Shown: positions 22,754 to 32,700 of the stretch, piece after piece
Layout of the letters: each line of letters starts with the position of its first letter
Numbering within the stretch: position 1 is the stretch's first letter
Assembly (NCBI GenBank): GCA_014281115.1
Contig: JACONQ010000001.1
Span: 1,116,001 to 1,180,000, forward strand
Direction: 5' to 3'
Source: Laburnicola sp. R22_1
Lineage: Eukaryota; Ascomycota; Dothideomycetes; Pleosporales; Didymosphaeriaceae
Length of the DNA: 64,000 bases
The notes under the pieces: generated by a model
What the model was told of the DNA's origin: nothing
The model's input: the letters and a program-made list of their open reading frames with translations, nothing else
Databases searched by the model: none
Translations under genes and position numbers: made by a program

Positions 22754-24911
22754 CCGTGGCCCGTGGGTCACCACCTCGTGCACGGCCCCACCTCGTGCAC
22801 GGCCAACACCAAATCTCCCGCACTTTCAGAATCGCTTTACACCACCAATATACACCCAATGGAGGCTGCCCTAGAGTCGTTAAAATCGCTAAAGCTTGGA
22901 GAGAAGCCTAATTATACTCAGACTGCGAAAAAGTACGGTGTTGATCGAACGTTGCTGTCAAAGCGTCACCGCGGGGTTATCGGCAGCTATGCGGAGAAAG
23001 TCGATAATATGCGCCTTCTCAACTCTACACAGGAAACTGAGCTCGTACAATATATTGATAAGCTCTGTGTACGAGGGCTACCACCTACAAGGGAGATGAT
23101 ACGGAATTTCGCAGCAGAAATAGCAGGAAAAGAGCTAGGAAAAAACTGGGTTGATCGCTTTATTGCGCGGCATCACATTAAGCTTGTATCTCAATAGGCA
23201 TCCAGCATCGATTCCACACGCCACAGAGCTGACTCTGCCTTCAAATACGCCCTATATTTTAAGCTCCTAGTCTAGAAGATAACTCAGTACGATATCGAGG
23301 CTCGCAATATCTACAATATGGATAAGAAGGGCTTCTTGATTGGGGTGCTGTTAAAAATGAAGCGCGTGTTCTCCCGCCATCGATATAATCACAGAGGCGT
23401 GAAATAAGCACTCTAGGACGGTAATAGGGAGTAGATAACTACAATAGCCTGTATTTGTGCCGACGGCAGCTATCTCACGCCTGCGCTAATTTATTAGGCT
23501 GTTTCTGGCAAGATATAAGACTTATAGCTTCAAGATTTCGACCTTGCAGAGCATAAAACCTTCTTCGCCTTATCGCCTAGTGGATGGACCAACAACAAGC
23601 TAGGGCTCTTATGGCTTGAACAGGTGTTTAATCGCGAAACAAAAGCAAAGGCAAGATAATTATATTGTCTACTTATCCTTAACAGCTATGGCTCACATAT
23701 ATCGATGGAGTTTATTAAGTTTTGCGACAATAATTGGATTCTTCTGGCCATCTATTCTCCCTACACTACCTACACCTTGCAGCCGCTTGACGTCTGCCTT
23801 TTTAAGCCTCTATTAACTGCCTACTTAAACGAGCTCTCCGAGTTCATGTATAGCTGTTAGGGCATCTTCGCAATTACAAAAAGAGACTTCTTCTGCTTGT
23901 TCTATAAGGCCTAGCATACAACGTTTAAGGAAAAGACAATCTTAATGGCTTTTTAAGTTATAGGGCTTTCGCCGTTAGACCTAGAGGCTATACTTAAGAA
24001 GTTTAAAATAGAGGAGACTGAGAGGCCCTTATCAAGTGATAGTACTACTTCCGTACTCAGCGCTTTAGATTGGAGGAAGATTGAGCGATTACTGCGCCAG
24101 GTAGTGGAGGATATCTACGATCGACGCTCCCAATAGCTAAGCCAGACAATTCACGTGATGGCTGTACAAGAACAGCTCCTCCAGTATGAAAACAAGCGAC
24201 TCAGAGGGGCCTTTGTCAATAAGAAGAAGCGCCGTTAACGTGGCAGGCCTCTATTACTTAAGGCACCGCAGGAGTATAATAGTGGAGCTATATTCTAGTT
24301 ACTATCTAAAGTTAAGGACGCCTGCGATCGCTAAGCACAAAAGGATGCCAACGAGCAGCTACTATAACAATAGAAGTCTAAGGAGATCAAGCGTAGGGAG
24401 TAGTAGAAGTAGGAGAAGGCTACTATGCTTAAAGAGAGGCAGCGCATAAGAGAGGTGGCCAAAGAAATACGCCTTTAAGAACAGCGCGAGAAGGCCGTGC
24501 AGCGCGAAGAAGCTAGGATCGCGCGCGAAGCCAAAAAGCAACTCCAACAAGATATACAATTCTCTAAAAAGGGTAATAGACGCCGTCAAAAGGCCTTTGC
24601 ACCACCTCCTTAAGTCGCTAAGGAGACAGAGGATGTTGGTGTGGATATATCATCTGTAGTTAATGTGGTGCCTACACCCGGCCCTGCCACGCGCACCCGC
24701 AAAGTACGCCTCCCACAGAGGTATCGCACGTAGTTTATTGTTACCAATTAATCAAATAGGTCCTTAAAAGCCCTCCACTAAAAAATCTCGCGATAATACA
24801 ATATATATGCGACTCTACAGCTGCAAAAGTTGTGGGTGTGGGCATCTGGAAACCGTGCACCAGGTGGGGCCGTGCACCAGGTGGGGCCGTGCACCAGGTG
24901 GTGACCCACGG
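22754..24911 (+). mobile_element. pogo-like transposon, type 1, heavily mutated
   Basis: Flanking TA at 22752-22753 and 24912-24913, both shared with neighbouring elements. The terminal sequence at the right end (read inward) is CCGTGGGTCACCACC, followed by three copies of CACCTGGTGCACGG with a 17-bp period at about 24855-24905. The left end has two copies reading CACCTCGTGCACGG and an extra 7 bp (CCGTGGC) at the tip. Confidence 0.9.
22850..24751 (+). pseudogene. pogo-type transposase, heavily RIP-mutated, start codon lost
   Basis: The ancestral start reads ATA at 22850 (ATACACCCAATGGAGGC where relatives have ATGGACCC). The frame then runs to TAA 24749-24751 with about twenty stops. Still visible are the Psq-like HTH (YTQTAKKYGVDRTLLSKRH), GLPPTREMIRNFAA, NMDKKGF (NMDEKGF in relatives), a ruined second acidic block (ILNSYGSH, normally ILDGHGSH) and LQPLDVCLF. 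It resembles the transposases at 9467-11398 and 27207-29075 more than the others. Confidence 0.88.
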
Positions 24912-24913
24912 TA

Positions 24914-27039
24914 CCGTGCCTTGGCAGCCTGTGCGCAGCGTCGCGCTATGCGCAACCCCAACGTGATCGCGATGTCAACAATATGAGGCTGTAGAGCTCT
25001 ATACAAAAGCAATTATCGCGAGATTTTCTAGAGTTAGGTTCTTATAGAGCTATAGATGATTGCTAGCTAGTCAAATTATAGATATCTGCTTGGTGTTCTG
25101 ATTGTTCGGCCACTGCGCGATACTGGCGTTGATGGCGCAGATGCCGCCGCATCAACGCGTACAGGCACTGGCGTAGATTTTTTCTTCTTGATAGGTAGAA
25201 CAGTAGACTTTGAAGCCTTTTTTTTACCCTTTTTGGCTAATTTGATGCGATTTTGAAGTTGTTGATTGGCCCTACGAGCCTGTTGATTGAGGCGTCGCTC
25301 AGCAGCCTGCTCAGCTCTCTCCTTGGCGCGCGCATCTCTGGCTGCTGCCCGCGCAACGCGCTTCTCCTGTTGTAAACGAGCTTTGAGCTGTTTATTAGCT
25401 ATACGAATCTCTTGCTGCTGAGCTTTTTAGAGTTGTAACTGTTGTTTTTCAGTCTCCTGTTGGCTGAGAGACTCACGCGCCCTCTGTACGCGGGCAGGTG
25501 ACCAGAAAACTGCTCCTCCATGCCGCTCATCAGGTTGCTCTAAGGGCAGAGTCTTGCCTTTTGTTTGACGCCGTTTCTGGTTTGTAAGAGCTTCTCGGAG
25601 ACCCTTGTTTTCATGCTCTAGGAGCTGCTTTTGTACAGAGATTGAGTGTATCGTCTGGCTTAGCTTACGCGACTCCTTAGTTGCGATATCCTTAACAGTG
25701 GAGCGCAATAGTCGCTCTATTTTACGCCAATCTGACGCGCTGAGTATTGAGGTAGAGCTTACTGGTGATTCTGGCTCTAGCGGAGTCTCTTTGTTAAACC
25801 TTTTGAGGATAGGCGTGGGATCTGGCGGCGAGATACCTGTACACTCAAAAGCTTTAGTGATTAATTGCGGCGTAACTGATGTTGTCCAGGCCTTCCAAAA
25901 TAGTGTAAAGAAGTCTCTTTTGGCGATTGTTGATAGTCCTTGGCTCCTATAGAGATACGCAGAGAGCTCGTCAGAGTAGGCAGCGGAGAGAGACTTGAAC
26001 ACGCAGACGTCAAGAGGCTGCAGCGTATGAGTCGCATGAGGGGGAAATATCGCAAGGAGGATCTTATTCTGATCGCAGTAGTCGATAAAATCCATAGTAA
26101 CGTGAGATCCATGCCCATCAAGGACTAGGAGTCGCCACTGCCGTCGAGCCTTCTCCTTTGTACAGCGATCAAACACCTGTTTGAGCCATTAAAGCCCTAT
26201 CTCATTGTTTGACCATCCAGAGGTTGATGAGGTGATAAAGACTCTGTGAGAATTGACGTTGATTTCTTCAACCCAGCTTGATTGTAGAGTCGCGGCGTCA
26301 GATCGATAGATCAGCGCTGGATCAACAGTAGATCCGTCGGCGCATATACATGCGATGAGCGAGATCCACTCACGGCTGCCATCCTGTATAGATTGCCTTG
26401 CTTGGCGACTCTCATATAGAGGCCTGTCGAAGATCCTTTTTGAGCGGCCAGTGATACCAAGGAGGAAGCCTTTCTCGTCCATATTGTACGTATGCTGAGG
26501 CTCTACGCCATACTTCGTGATTTTCTCATGTAGAAGCTCAAAGTAGAGCCTGTATTTTGCCTCTTAATCAGCTTTGTGGCGATTGCTGTCAAGCCCAGTC
26601 GTCCATTGTGAGACCAAGTCATCTCTGTGTCGCCGTACGAAGCGATCAACCCATGACATAGAGACAGCCTTTCCAGCTATAGTAGAGGCAAAGCTTTGTA
26701 GCATCTGCCGTGTAGGTGGGAGGCCGCGTTTAGTAAGGCTTTTAATATATCGTATAAGCTCAGATTCTTGTTGTTGGCTGAGGTTTTGCTGGTTGATGTA
26801 GGTAGCTGCGCGGGGTACGCATATCGCTTTGTGCCTTCTAATTAACGTAGATCGCACAACGTTAAATCTCTTTGCAATTTGATTATATGAGAAAGTTTCC
26901 CCTGGTTTTTGCGATTCGATTGCTGCAATCGCAGCGTCAATTGGGTCCATATTGGTGGAGATATCACGCGTCAAAGTGAGACGCGATTATGTTGGGGTTG
27001 CGCATAGCGCAACGCTGCGCACAGGCTGCCAAGGCACAG
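24914..27039 (-). mobile_element. pogo-like transposon, type 1, nearly intact
   Basis: TA at 24912-24913 and 27040-27041. The terminal inverted repeats extend over about 50 bp: CCGTGCCTTGGCAGCC on the left and CTGTGCCTTGGCAGCC read inward on the right. TGCGCA occurs twice per repeat, 17 bp apart. Seven bases (TA-ATC-TA) separate it from the next element. Confidence 0.93.
25076..26950 (-). pseudogene. pogo-type DDE transposase with three stops
   Basis: ATG 26950 (MDPIDAAIAAIESQKPG) to TAA 25076-25078 (RTPSRYL), 624 codons in one phase with only three internal stops (near 26562, 26186 and 25424). Domains in order: Psq/CENP-B N-terminal HTH at about residues 20-50, HTH_Tc5 with GLPPTRQMLQSFAS, DDE_1 core with NMDEKGFLLG, LVLDGHGSH and LQPLDVCVF, then WRKIERLLRS and a long Lys/Arg/Gln coiled tail. 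All three catalytic aspartates are present. It is the best reference in the window for the broken copy at 17413-22589. Confidence 0.92.
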
Positions 27040-27046
27040 TAATCTA

Positions 27047-29162
27047 CCCGTTTTTCTCGCCTGACGCACGGGCTCACCTGGCGCACGGTTTTTGCCGAAC
27101 ATCGTCAAATGCTTTTGAAGCTACTGAGCCTCACACAAATCTCTATATTGTCTAATTTTAAACAGTAGTAGGCAATCAAGTATAGCGAAAAAGTCTACTT
27201 AATTATCTAATCACGATATCTTGTAGGGAGGTTGATATGCCGCCCCCGACGATTTGTCGCCTGCGGGGCCTCAATGACCTCAACAACCAATTGCTCGCTG
27301 CCACGAACCTCCTGAGGGACAATAGACTGCTGCTTCCTTGCTTTTCTAGCCTGTTTAGCAAATTGGATGTCCTTTTGAAGCTGCGCAGCAGCAAGCCGAG
27401 CCTGTCTATTGTCCTCCTTTTCCTGCTGCTTCTGCGCTTGCTCTTGAAGCCGGATCTCCTTTGCAGTAGCCTTCATACGACGCCTCTCCTCTAAAGCTTG
27501 TTGCTTCTTGGCTTTCTCAATTGCCTTGCGCTAACTATCCTCCTCTTTTTGGAGCCTCTCTGCCTCTGCTGCCTCTGCCTTTTGAGTTTTACGCTCACGC
27601 GCTAGCTGCACCTTGTTTGGGCTCTAAAAGATAGCACCACTATCCTAAACTAGAGGCTGCTTAAGCTGGAGCGCTTTGCCTCTCTTCTGACGCTTCTTTT
27701 TATTAACTAGCGCTTTTTTGAGGCCTTAAACCTCAAGTTTCAACATTATATTTTAAGTAGAAAGCGAGTGGATTGTTTGTGAGAGCAGCTTAGCCTTGGA
27801 GTCGTATACATTGTCAACAACTGCTCGTAGAATCTTAGTAACCTTCCTCCAATCGTCAGCCGTAAGGACAGACCTCGAGCTCTCGCTGGATGATAGTCTC
27901 TTAGCCTTAGTGTGGCTAAATCGTTCTAAGATAACCTCTGGCTTGAAGGGGTGAAGGCCACACGATTTGAAGCCAGAGAGGATATTCTTTACAGTAAAAG
28001 CTTTCTCCTACGCAGTCCAGAATATGCGAAAGAAGTCTCGCTTAGTAAGTGCAGAGAAGGCTTGAGATTCCTCCATAAATCATGCTACCTCGTACGAGTA
28101 GGCTTATGAGAGTGGCCTGAACAGAGTGACGTCAAGCGGCTGCAGCGTATGAGTACTATGAGGAGGATAGACTGCTAGGAGGATCTTATTGTCGTCGCAG
28201 TACTTAATAAACTTCATATTGATGTGGGAGCCATGGCCATCGAGGATAAGCAGTCAATACTGTCGCGGTCGAACCTTTAATTTAGTCTCTTGATCAAAGA
28301 TAGTCTTTAACTATTAAAGCCCAAGGTTATTATTCGTCTATCCGCTAGAAGAGGAAGCAAAGAAGGCTGTGTGTATTGTAGGATCAAAATCCTGCAGCCA
28401 TAAGTCTTGAATATTGCCCGAGACAGCCTAGTAGATAAGGCCTAGGGATAGAGACAATCTATTAGCGCATATGCAAGCAATTGTCGTAATCCATTCACGA
28501 TTGCCGTCCTAAATCATTTGCCTAGTTCCCCCCTCCTCATACCTCCGTCGAGAGAACACCCGCTTCATCTTTGATAGTACGCCAATAAGGAAGCCCTTCT
28601 CGTCCATATTGTAGGTGTGCTGTGGCTCAATCTCGTACTGCTCGATCTTACGCTTCAAGAGCTCGAAATAGAGTGCGTACTTAAAGGCAGAATCAGCTCT
28701 CTTCCTATCCTTGTCCATGCCATTCGTCTATTTTGATACTAGGTCAAGATAGTAACGCTTGATGAACCGATCCGGCCAAGAGCTTCCCACTTATTTGCCG
28801 CTTATTTTAGTAGCAAAGTTGCGTAGCATGTTTCTTGTAGGCAGTAGCCCTCGCTAGCAGAGCTCGTCAACGTATTGTACCAGCTCTAGCTCCTAACAGT
28901 CGTTGAGAAGTCGTTAATTCTCATATTAGGCTGCACGGGAGCCCTGTACACCGCGCCACCTTCGCGATAGCGTAGATCGTTCAACACCATACTTTTTTGC
29001 TGTCTGCGCGATATTAACTTTTCCTCCAAGCTCCAAGGATTTCAAAGATGCCAGCGCCTGCTCAATCGGGTCCATATTGGTGGAGCTACATCTATTTCAA
29101 TTGTGGGGATTTTTGGAAAAGTGTGCGTCAGGTGAGCCCGTGCGTCAAGCGAGAAAAACGGG
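27047..29162 (-). mobile_element. pogo-like transposon, type 1, mutated
   Basis: Ends CCCGTTTTTCTCGCCTGACG on the left and the complement on the right, flanked by TA at 27045-27046 and 29163-29164. Two near-copies, CCTGACGCACGG and CCTGGCGCACGG, lie 17 bp apart in the left repeat. Its right TA is also the left TA of the mariner element. Confidence 0.92.
27207..29075 (-). pseudogene. pogo-type transposase, RIP-mutated
   Basis: ATG 29075 (MDPIEQALASLKSLELGG) to the stop at 27207 (INLPTRYRD), 623 codons in one phase. Stops begin soon after the first HTH (VQGSRAA then stop) and recur through the middle. The readable segment at 28509-28718 holds YNMDEKGFLIGVLSKMKRVFSR, and the C-terminal coiled tail at 27207-27476 is open. 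It is a relative of the copies at 9467 and 22850. Confidence 0.88.
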
Positions 29163-29164
29163 TA

Positions 29165-29360
29165 TCGCGTGCAAAAATCGGTAGAAATCTTGGCGGCATC
29201 CGAGAATTTGCGCGCGCGCGGGGAGCCTCATACAAATCGTAAATTTGACTGTGACGCGTCGATAACAGCCTATAAACTGTTGAACAACTGTTAGTAAGTC
29301 GTGAGGCTGTACAAATACGTGTATAGGGCTATACTGGCGCTTTTTTTGGTGGAGTAGTCC
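29165..29360 (+). repeat. left 196-bp terminal inverted repeat of the mariner element
   Basis: Matches the complement of 32503-32698 except for two positions (GGCGC against GACGC, and a T against a C in the T-rich run). It contains a GC-alternating run (GCGCGCGCGC) near 29212 and ends directly at the transposase ATG, so it must contain the transposase promoter and 5' leader. Confidence 0.93.
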
Positions 29361-30485
29361 ATGTTTCGAGCTCACGGAGTCGCTCCTCGCCCTCTTACTG
29401 CCGCGCAGGCGCGTCGCCCGCCAACTATACCCCGAGAGCTTACAACTAAAGGCCGTGGGCTGGATCCCCGTCGTCGCCTCGATATTTATCGCTTTCTGCT
29501 ACTTGGCTGGCGCCACGACGATATCGCAGATTCAGTAGACGTGTCGTTGTCAGAGGTGTATAAAATTGAGCGAAACTTGAAGCTCTATGGGAGCACTCGC
29601 AAACCCAGCAGCCCCAACGTTGTACTCGGCCGCCCGCGTAAATTATCGTCTGACGATGAGCAGGCGCTGTACGATGAGCTGTTTCAGAGCGGTTGGATGT
29701 ATCAGGACGAGATTGTATACTGGCTGTGGATGGAGAGAGGCGTTCAGGTACACCGATCCACTATTAGTCGACTGTTAAAGGATCGCGACTGGAGCGAGCG
29801 AGCCCTACGGCCCATATCAATACTGCGCAATGAGGAGCTCCGTGAGGCTTACCGGAGGAGTATGAGGCAATTTATCGCCGCCGACTTGGTGTTTCTTGAC
29901 GAGTCTATTTTCAACGAGAAGACTGGCTGGCGCCACAGGGCGTATGCCCCAATCGGGTTTACCAATCGATATTTCCAGGACGTACGGCGTGGCAAAACTT
30001 GGGCTATTCTCCCAGCGTATACAGTTGACGGTTACCTGCCCTGTACAGGTATAAAGGAGGGCTATTTCAGCCATGAGGACTTTATCGATTGGATCCGCGA
30101 TTCGCTGTTGCCCACGCTCCGGGCGGCGTATGGCCAGAAGCCTATGGTTATAATACTCGACAACGTCTCAATTCATACAAACTGGGAGGTGGTGAGAGTT
30201 ATTGAGGAAGCTGGCCATATTGTTAGATTTCTGCCACCGTATTCGCCTGATTTTAACCCAATTGAGCTTACCTTTGGAGTCCTAAAGGCCTGGATCCGCC
30301 GCAACTACTGCCATGTACGGTGGCGCTTTAACAACTTTGGCGACTTTCTAAGGGGCGCTATCCGCGAAAGTCGCTGCGATCGGTTCGCGAAAAAGCACTT
30401 TAAGCACGCTACCGACGGCGTGTATAGGATAGAGAACCAGGAGCAGCTCTGGGAGGCACGTAGGGAGATGTGGAGGTGGCAGTAG
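29361..30485 (+). CDS. Tc1/mariner transposase (DD34E), intact
   Basis: 374 codons without interruption. The start ATG 29361 is the first base after the terminal repeat. The N-terminal 130 residues hold helix-turn-helix segments (RRRLDIYRFLLLGWRHDDIADSV; GRPRKLSSDDEQALYDEL). The DDE_3 core shows VFLDESIFNEKTGW (first Asp), IILDNVSIHTN (second Asp) and YSPDFNPIELTFGVLK (Glu), with 34 residues between second Asp and Glu, the Tc1 spacing. The protein cuts at the element ends and inserts into TA. The lack of stops and near-identical terminal repeats suggest a young, possibly active copy. It is the only intact transposase of the chain. Confidence 0.95.
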   Translation: MFRAHGVAPRPLTAAQARRPPTIPRELTTKGRGLDPRRRLDIYRFLLLGWRHDDIADSVDVSLSEVYKIERNLKLYGSTRKPSSPNVVLGRPRKLSSDDEQALYDELFQSGWMYQDEIVYWLWMERGVQVHRSTISRLLKDRDWSERALRPISILRNEELREAYRRSMRQFIAADLVFLDESIFNEKTGWRHRAYAPIGFTNRYFQDVRRGKTWAILPAYTVDGYLPCTGIKEGYFSHEDFIDWIRDSLLPTLRAAYGQKPMVIILDNVSIHTNWEVVRVIEEAGHIVRFLPPYSPDFNPIELTFGVLKAWIRRNYCHVRWRFNNFGDFLRGAIRESRCDRFAKKHFKHATDGVYRIENQEQLWEARREMWRWQ

Positions 30486-30598
30486 AGCGTAGAGTAGAGC
30501 GTAGAGTTGTTAGGATAGACGTTAAACTTGCCAAGGTGAATACTAAGTAAAGTAGTGACGTAATTACGTAAAGTCCATGCTCTGCAATTATCGTCAAC

Positions 30599-32496
30599 TC
30601 AGCCAGTAACCCCACTACCCACAGCGCCCCTACTACCCATACTTACGAACCCTGCGGCGGCAGTAGCTGTCTTACAGTGCTGCTTATACTTCTTCAGGTC
30701 ATCTCGCAGGTGCCTAACGACTCCATCCTTCAGCTTAAAGCGCTCACTAACCGCGATTTTATAGAGCTCTCCTCCAACGCTTGACATCTCCTTAAGATCT
30801 TTGACAGTCCACTTTTCTGATATCGCCACATCTCGAGCCTGCTCGTAGTCCTCACGATCGTCCTCCGGCTGCTGGTTGATTAGCCAGCTGAAAAACTCCC
30901 TCACTGTTGCCCTTGTATCCTCCTGGCCACTCACAGGGCTTGAGCTGACGATTGGGAGGGCGCTGCCTGGCGTACGCGGACGCTGACTTGGCAGAGGTGA
31001 GTAGTACTGCTGCAGCTGTTGAAGCTGCGATGGAAGAGCTGGCGGTATAGAGTAAGCAGGATAACCCATTTGGGGCGCCATAGGTACTGCAGGCTGACCA
31101 AATCCGACAGTATTTTGCTGTAACTGGACGCTCTCACGCTGGAGCTTGAGCAGCTCGTGTTTCTCGTCGCGCCAGCGAGCCTCGTCAATAGCTCTCTGGC
31201 GCTCCTTCTGGCGCTCACGTCGCTCGTAGTTACGCCAGAAGTCGCCCTCACCGTCGCTCCCATCGCTCTCCGAGTCGCTATAATAACCGCCACGCCGGGC
31301 TTTTGAGCGCTTTTTACCGGCACCTCTCCGACGCTTCAGCTGGTTGCCGCCGCCAGCAGGGCTCCGCCAGTAGTCGATGAGAGTTATCGGCGGCGCGAGG
31401 AGCTCAGCCTGGCCAGCAACGATCGCGTTCGCCCAGGACTTCGAGTCGGCAGCTCCAATAGCGTAGTGCTCGTGGTTGGGCGTTACCCAGCACCAGTTCC
31501 CAAAGTTTGTACACTCACTATTGCGACAGAGCCAGTGCTGATGAAGGCTTCTCTCCCAGTCCTGCGCCGACGACAAGCTCTCTACGCGCTGTATAGCCCT
31601 CGACTCGTTAAGGAGCTGCTGTTGACGGCGCGTCTGCTTTTCTGGCTGTGGAGTCACCTCACCCACGTCAGACGATGGGTCGTTGAACGATTGATTACCC
31701 TTGAAGGCCTTTTCGAGAGCCTTAGCCTTGACGCGCACCTCAAAGGTAACCTCTACAAGCTGGACGCCCGGCGATTTGCTGACCTGGTACTCGATAGCTT
31801 TAAAAAGCTTGTCCTCCTCCACCTGGCTAAAGTCGGCCAGCGTTACTAGTATTTTTCGCGACTTTACGCCCGCTCGAAAAGCCACCGTACGGCTCTCAAG
31901 TCAAACTCACGCCCACTAAGTTGAGCCTCTGGCTGCTCCAGCATATCGTTTATAACTTTCTCCGCCATATCGAGCCACCAAAAATAGCGGCCGTGTCTCT
32001 GGTGGGCGGTGAACAGCGCTCTTGCCGTTGACGATAAGCTTATAGTCTACCTCCAGGTCAAATTCCGCTCGCGAACCCGGCGACGACGATAAACCAAGTA
32101 GTGGAGGGCGGAGAGGCTCACGCGCGCGCGGCGTAGTGGGCGACGACAGCGGCAGCGTGCTCTCGACGGTGAGGTCAATACGGGGAGGCTCTACTGGTGG
32201 CGGCGATGACAAGGGTAGAGCCTGCTGTCTATTTGCAGTGTTCTGCGTACTAACTGAAGCAAGGGCAGCCCGATTGACTGCTGGGGCACTGTTAGCCCAG
32301 CGTCGCGCGCGAGTTATTGGGCCCTTACCGGTACCGCTCGCCAGGCGCCCTCTAGTACTCCCACTGGGAGCTTTCTTAGGGGCCTTCTTGCTGCTCTTAC
32401 GGGCTGTACGCGCCTTTGCAGCTGCTCCGTCGCCCTCAGTTTGCTCTCCAGGCCGTGAGGGGCCCTACGCACCCTCTGTGGGCGATCTCCAGCCAT
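30599..32496 (-). pseudogene. accessory gene of the mariner element, frameshifted; SAM-like C-terminus
   Basis: A minus-strand coding region from ATG 32496 (MAGDRPQRVRRAP) to the stop at 30599. Good coding sequence continues through at least three phases, with shifts near 32420, 32020 and 31870, so it is probably broken or misassembled. Order: Lys/Ala/Pro/Ser-rich N-terminus; FDLEVDYKLIVNGKS then a WWLDMAEKVINDML block; a Cys/His cluster (HWLCRNSECTNFGNWCW) near 31490-31540; a Lys/Arg-rich patch; a Gln/Arg coiled region; and a C-terminal 75 residues (REFFSWL ... WTVKDLKEM ... LKDGVVRHLRDDLKKYK) with the look of a SAM-type helical domain. I do not recognise the family. Its place inside the repeats says it belongs to the element; a role in targeting or regulation is a guess. 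Confidence 0.65.
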
Positions 32497-32502
32497 TTCG
32501 AC

Positions 32503-32698
32503 GGACTACTCCACCAGAAAAAGCGTCAGTATAGCCCTATACACGTATTTGTACAGCCTCACGACTTACTAACAGTTGTTCAACAGTTTATAGGCTGTTA
32601 TCGACGCGTCACAGTCAAATTTACGATTTGTATGAGGCTCCCCGCGCGCGCGCAAATTCTCGGATGCCGCCAAGATTTCTACCGATTTTTGCACGCGA
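32503..32698 (-). repeat. right 196-bp terminal inverted repeat of the mariner element
   Basis: Complement of 29165-29360 with two mismatches. Its inner edge is six bases from the ATG of the accessory gene at 32496, so the same repeat sequence serves as promoter for both genes. Confidence 0.93.
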
Positions 32699-32700
32699 TA

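Larger units (their letters stand above)
29165..32698. mobile_element. two-gene Tc1/mariner-type transposon with 196-bp terminal repeats
   Basis: Terminal inverted repeats 29165-29360 and 32503-32698 have the same length and I see only two mismatches, both near the inner end. Outer tips read TCGCGTGCAAAAATCGG. TA duplications lie at 29163-29164 and 32699-32700. A transposase starts at 29361, the first base after the left repeat. A second gene starts on the other strand at 32496, just inside the right repeat. The two genes converge and leave about 113 bp between their stops. Confidence 0.93.

Noticed and set aside
31832..31916. An intron (GTGAGT...TTTAG) explaining a frame change in the mariner accessory gene
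   Set aside because: Splicing it would not join the two good coding phases; a frameshift fits better.
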